Shown here in pieces: positions 5,381 through 8,107 of a stretch of DNA of 8,107 nucleotides. Under the pieces are notes generated by a model. The model did not search any database, was not told the origin of the DNA, and saw only the letters and a list, made by a program, of their open reading frames with translations. Position 1 is the stretch's first letter; every line of letters begins with the position of its first letter. The translations under genes were made by a program, and so were the position numbers. The stretch comes from Candidatus Galligastranaerophilus intestinigallinarum (lineage in GTDB: Bacteria > Cyanobacteriota > Vampirovibrionia > Gastranaerophilales > Gastranaerophilaceae), in assembly GCA_018715855.1 (NCBI GenBank), contig DVKW01000128.1, positions 1-8,107 of the forward strand, in the 5' to 3' direction.

Positions 5381-6451
5381 ATGAAAAAAAGTTTTTTGCT
5401 CACAATCTTATTAGGTTTGTTTTCCATAATGCCTGCAATCGCTTCCATTGAAGACGATGCTACTGTTTTATACAATAAAGGCATAGATTTATACGAGCAA
5501 GATAAAATTGAACAATCAATTGCAACATTTAAAAAAGCAATTTCAATAGACCCTGAATTTTATGAAGCTTATTATAATTTAGCAAGAATTCAAGAATCAG
5601 TCGGCAAATATCAAGACGCAATTTTAAGCTATGAAAAACTTTTGAAACTTGAACCAACAGATTATGAAAGCTGTTTGCAGCTTGCAAATTTACTTTACAA
5701 AAAAGGGTATTTGGCAAAAGCACAAACCTACCTTGCAAAAATTCCGATAACAAGCGAATTTGGAACAAAAGCAAAAACTTTATCGGATAAAATTTCAAAA
5801 AGACAAGCGGAAATTCAAGAAGAAGCAAGAATTAAAGCTGCGCAAAGCTTAAAAACTTCAATTGTAGGCTCTGTTCCTGCACCATCAGGCCTTGTTGTTG
5901 ATTCAAAAGGAAATATGATTGTTGCAAGCTTTTCTCAAAGTGTAATTTTTAAAATTTCGCCTGACGGAATGAATAAATTCGTTTTTGCAAACAAAGAAAA
6001 AGGGCTTGATGGCCCTATAGGCATTGCAATAGATTCGTTCGACAACATTTATGTTGCAAACTACAACAAGGGAAATGTTGTTTGCTTTGATAAAAAAGGC
6101 AACCCGAATATTTTAATGTATGTTAAAAAACCGTATTGCATTAATTTAGATGAAAAAAATGCAAAAATTTATGTAACAGAACAACAAAATAACAGTGTTA
6201 TTTCTTATGACATTTCAGATATTTTGAAGCTTTCTTCAATTCAAAAACAAGAAGAAAATAAAAATATGCAAACAATAAAAGAAAATCAAATAAAAGCGCC
6301 AGAGCATGAAAAGGTTATAACCTTCCCTGTTACAGATAGAAACCCAATAGGAACACCATCTATCATTGAATCAAACTTTACAAGGTCAAACCCCCAATCA
6401 AGCGTTACAGCACCGATTATGGTTCCTGCAGGTTCATTATTTGACTATTAA
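5381..6451 (+). CDS. Exported TPR repeat and NHL/beta-propeller-like protein (356 aa)
   Basis: A Sec signal peptide (MKKSFLLTILLGLFSIMPAIA, likely cut after residue 21) sends it out of the cytosol. Three TPR units follow: about 27-60 (YNKGIDLYEQDKIEQSIATF, ending ISIDP), 61-94 (YEAYYNLARIQESVGKYQDA, ending LKLEP) and 95-123. A charged helical linker (about 130-160) leads to at least three NHL-like strand repeats: PSGLVVDSKGNMIVAS (168-183), PIGIAIDSFDNIYVAN (212-227) and PYCINLDEKNAKIYVTE (251-267). That is too few for a closed six-bladed propeller, so it may oligomerise or be a partial fold. The rest (about 285-356) is polar and probably disordered, ending APIMVPAGSLFDY. Such modules usually mediate protein-protein contacts; an envelope scaffold role is inference. 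In-frame TAA four codons upstream fixes the ATG. There is no Shine-Dalgarno. Confidence 0.88.
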   Translation: MKKSFLLTILLGLFSIMPAIASIEDDATVLYNKGIDLYEQDKIEQSIATFKKAISIDPEFYEAYYNLARIQESVGKYQDAILSYEKLLKLEPTDYESCLQLANLLYKKGYLAKAQTYLAKIPITSEFGTKAKTLSDKISKRQAEIQEEARIKAAQSLKTSIVGSVPAPSGLVVDSKGNMIVASFSQSVIFKISPDGMNKFVFANKEKGLDGPIGIAIDSFDNIYVANYNKGNVVCFDKKGNPNILMYVKKPYCINLDEKNAKIYVTEQQNNSVISYDISDILKLSSIQKQEENKNMQTIKENQIKAPEHEKVITFPVTDRNPIGTPSIIESNFTRSNPQSSVTAPIMVPAGSLFDY

Positions 6452-6469
6452 TTAAGCTTTTTTTATACT
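6441..6469 (+). promoter_or_regulatory. Strong predicted sigma70-type promoter for the LOG-ydjC-rex operon, +1 on the ATG
   Basis: The -35 TTGACT (6441-6446, five of six consensus bases) lies inside the last codons of the TPR-NHL gene. It is followed by an ideal 17-nt spacer and -10 TATACT (6464-6469, five of six). The +1 seven bases after the hexamer is 6476, the A of the LOG start codon. This is the best full promoter match in the window. Confidence 0.68.
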
Positions 6470-6475
6470 TAGGGT

Positions 6476-7078
6476 ATGAAAAACGGCATTAAAAACATTT
6501 GTATTTTTTGCTCATCCAGCAATTTGTTGGATGAAGCCTATTATAAAGACGCTGAAATTTTGGGCAGGCTTTTGGCTGAAAATAATTATGACATTGTTTA
6601 TGGCGGCTCAAAACTTGGCATTATGTATAAAGTTTCAAAAACAGCAAAAGATTTTGGCTCTAAAATAACGGGTGTAATGCCTGAAAAACTTTACGCACTT
6701 TGCGGCAATGAAGATTTTTGCAACGAATTTTACCTGACAGATGGCATGAGAGAAAGAAAAGCAAAATTAGATGAAAAATCTGATGCCGTTATTGCACTTG
6801 CAGGCGGTTTTGGCACGTTGGAAGAATTATCCGAGATGATTGTTCAAAAGCAACTTTGCTATAACAACAAACCCATTATAATTTTAAACACCAACGGTTT
6901 TTATAATCACCTTTTAAAATTCTTTGATACAATAATAAGCGAAAATTTTGCAAACATAAATGCTAAAAAGCTTTATTTTGTTGCAAATAGCCCAATCGAA
7001 GCTATTAATTATTTAAAAAATTATACGTTTGAAAAAACAAATTTCGGAAAAGAAGAGCTTTTAAAACATGCAGGCTAA
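6476..7078 (+). CDS. LOG-family protein (nucleoside 5'-monophosphate phosphoribohydrolase-like)
   Basis: LOG/TIGR00730-type proteins split nucleoside monophosphates (cytokinin ribotides in plants, AMP and related nucleotides in bacteria) into base and ribose 5-phosphate, in the cytosol. The 200-aa length is typical. The Rossmann start NICIFCSSS (7-15), IVYGGSKLGIM (40-50), the catalytic-site segment DGMRERKAKL (89-98, with Arg and Glu) and LAGGFGTLEE (108-117) follow family order. Two deviations from the usual PGG-x-GT-x-E and GGG-x2-GLMG patterns are Ala109 in place of Pro and IMY (residues 49-51) in place of LMG, so substrate binding may differ. The ATG at 6476 is certain as a start: TAG at 6470-6472 blocks the frame upstream and the first strand needs it. 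AGGG is only 1 nt from the ATG, too close for a normal Shine-Dalgarno. The gene overlaps the deacetylase gene by 11 bp. Confidence 0.9.
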   Translation: MKNGIKNICIFCSSSNLLDEAYYKDAEILGRLLAENNYDIVYGGSKLGIMYKVSKTAKDFGSKITGVMPEKLYALCGNEDFCNEFYLTDGMRERKAKLDEKSDAVIALAGGFGTLEELSEMIVQKQLCYNNKPIIILNTNGFYNHLLKFFDTIISENFANINAKKLYFVANSPIEAINYLKNYTFEKTNFGKEELLKHAG

Positions 7079-7946
7079 AAAAGAAAAAATATTAATTTTT
7101 AATTCGGATGATTTTGGCCATTCGCACCCTTTTAATATGGGCGTTTACAAAGGAATTAAAGCAGGGGTTATTGCAACTTCTTGCGTTTTAGCCAATATGG
7201 AAGGCTACAATGAAGCAACTTCTTTAATTTCAGACTTAAAAAATATTAAATTCGGAATTCACCTTAATTTAATTGAAGGAAAAAGTATAACAGAAGGAAA
7301 ATTTTTGGTAGATTCCAAAAACAATTTTAATTTAGGCTATGTTGATATTTTAAAAAAATCAAACGATGTTGATTTTCTAAATTCCGTTGAATTTGAATTT
7401 AGAGCGCAAATTGAAAGAATTTTATCTGATTTTGAAATTAACCACATAAATTCTCACGTTCACATTCATTCAATTCCAAACATTTTTAAAATTGTTTGCA
7501 AACTGGCAGATGAATATAAAATTCCATACGTTAGAACTCAATTTGAAAAACCATATATAGTAAAAAATTTAAAGAAAAACCTTAATTTAAAATATCCCAT
7601 AAATTTAATTAAAAGGGGGCTTTTAAACTATTTCACCGTTCAAAATAAAAAATATTTGCCAAAAAATTTTCTAACCAATGATTACCTTTTAGGTGTAACC
7701 TATACGGGGTTTATGGATAAAAACACCGTTTTAGAAGGCTTAAAAGCGATAGATAACGGTGTTGTTGAACTTTTAATTCACCCCGCATATTATGAAAATG
7801 AAATTTTAAAACCGTATAATTTTAATGAATATAAAATAACGGAAGATGAAACCATTTTAGATGAAATAAAAGCGCTTGGCTTTAAATTAAGTGATTGTTC
7901 AATAAAAGAAAAAGAAGTTATACATTATGGAAACAATACCAAATAA
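7068..7946 (+). CDS. YdjC/ChbG-family carbohydrate deacetylase
   Basis: YdjC-family enzymes are metal-dependent deacetylases acting on N-acetylated sugars (ChbG on chitooligosaccharides; HpnK is a hopanoid-linked relative). The 292-aa protein carries the family motifs in order: FNSDDFG (11-17, Asp14 and Asp15), FGIHLNL (62-68, His65), NSHVHIHS (128-135, His130, His132, His134) and LLIHPAYY (235-242, His238). All metal and catalytic positions are present; the last motif, often HPG, reads HPA. No signal peptide is visible, so it acts in the cytosol. The basic stretch 165-200 is lineage-variable insert sequence. The ATG lies inside the end of the LOG gene (11-bp overlap) with only a weak AGAAGAG upstream, suggesting translational coupling. 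It overlaps rex by 20 bp. The natural substrate cannot be read from the sequence, and no other hopanoid or chitin gene is nearby. Confidence 0.9.
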   Translation: MQAKKEKILIFNSDDFGHSHPFNMGVYKGIKAGVIATSCVLANMEGYNEATSLISDLKNIKFGIHLNLIEGKSITEGKFLVDSKNNFNLGYVDILKKSNDVDFLNSVEFEFRAQIERILSDFEINHINSHVHIHSIPNIFKIVCKLADEYKIPYVRTQFEKPYIVKNLKKNLNLKYPINLIKRGLLNYFTVQNKKYLPKNFLTNDYLLGVTYTGFMDKNTVLEGLKAIDNGVVELLIHPAYYENEILKPYNFNEYKITEDETILDEIKALGFKLSDCSIKEKEVIHYGNNTK

Positions 7947-8107
7947 AGTTATAAACAGGTTAACTCAATATCATTCAATTTTGGCTGCTTGTATTAAAAA
8001 GGGCGAAAAAACTGTTACAAGCTCATATATGGCGCAACTTTTAAAAATTGATGATTCTCAGGTAAGAAAAGATATTTCTATGTTGAATAATACGGGAAAA
8101 TCAAGAG
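7927..8107 (+). CDS. rex: Redox-sensing transcriptional repressor Rex, N-terminal part, cut by window end
   Basis: Sixty codons are visible from the ATG at 7927. They form the Rex N-terminal winged-helix domain: IPNKVINRLTQYHSIL (4-19) matches the family's IP-x4-RL-x2-Y-x3-L, and TSSYMAQLLKIDDSQVRKDIS (31-51) matches S-x2-LA-x4-D-x-x-QVRKDLS of the recognition helix. Rex is a cytosolic dimer that binds DNA when NADH is low and releases it when NADH/NAD+ rises, controlling fermentation and respiration genes. The missing C-terminal part should hold the NAD(H) Rossmann fold. The segment after the recognition helix reads MLNNTGKSR instead of the usual FG-x-x-GKRG, a mild divergence. It starts inside the deacetylase gene (20-bp overlap) with only a weak AAGAAG upstream, so it is probably translated by coupling in the LOG-ydjC-rex operon. 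The pairing with these partners is not one I know. Confidence 0.85.
   Translation, partial: METIPNKVINRLTQYHSILAACIKKGEKTVTSSYMAQLLKIDDSQVRKDISMLNNTGKSR

Overview
The window is AT-rich (roughly one third G+C by eye). Genes sit close together, the genetic code is standard (tryptophan is always TGG; TAA is the usual stop, with one TAG), and most starts have an AAAGG-type Shine-Dalgarno. No rRNA, tRNA, CRISPR, transposase or phage gene is visible, and codon use looks even throughout. This is a bacterial chromosome segment. The combination of the MEP isoprenoid pathway (IspG), a GatD-type amidotransferase, a Rex regulator and a small protein beginning with an 'NFGKR'-like segment suggests an uncultured AT-rich lineage. 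A gut Gastranaerophilales/Vampirovibrionia ('Melainabacteria') genome or a Clostridia-like one would fit. This assignment is inference from style and not proven.

Layout, left to right. (1) 2-502: the 3' half of ispG. (2) 588-1124: a 178-aa exported protein of unknown function with its own promoter, followed by a strong intrinsic terminator at 1147-1186. (3) 1239-3690: proS and gatD, one nucleotide apart on the plus strand behind an extended -10 promoter. (4) 3692-5308 on the minus strand: tsaD followed by a 189-aa unknown protein, which meets gatD tail to tail with a single base between the stops. (5) 5381-8107 on the plus strand: an exported TPR-NHL protein, a LOG-family nucleotide phosphoribohydrolase, a YdjC/ChbG-type deacetylase, and the N-terminus of the redox repressor Rex, which runs off the end. 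The last three genes overlap (11 and 20 bp) and look like one operon.

Most genes are housekeeping: isoprenoid synthesis, prolyl-tRNA charging, tRNA t6A modification, probable peptidoglycan amidation and redox regulation. The two unknown proteins and the TPR-NHL protein are the accessory part. The most unusual signal is regulatory. The TPR-NHL gene and the LOG gene both lack a Shine-Dalgarno, have an in-frame stop just upstream, and carry a sigma70-type promoter whose predicted +1 falls on the A of the ATG, so they are candidates for leaderless transcripts. I see no complete novel multi-gene system here.
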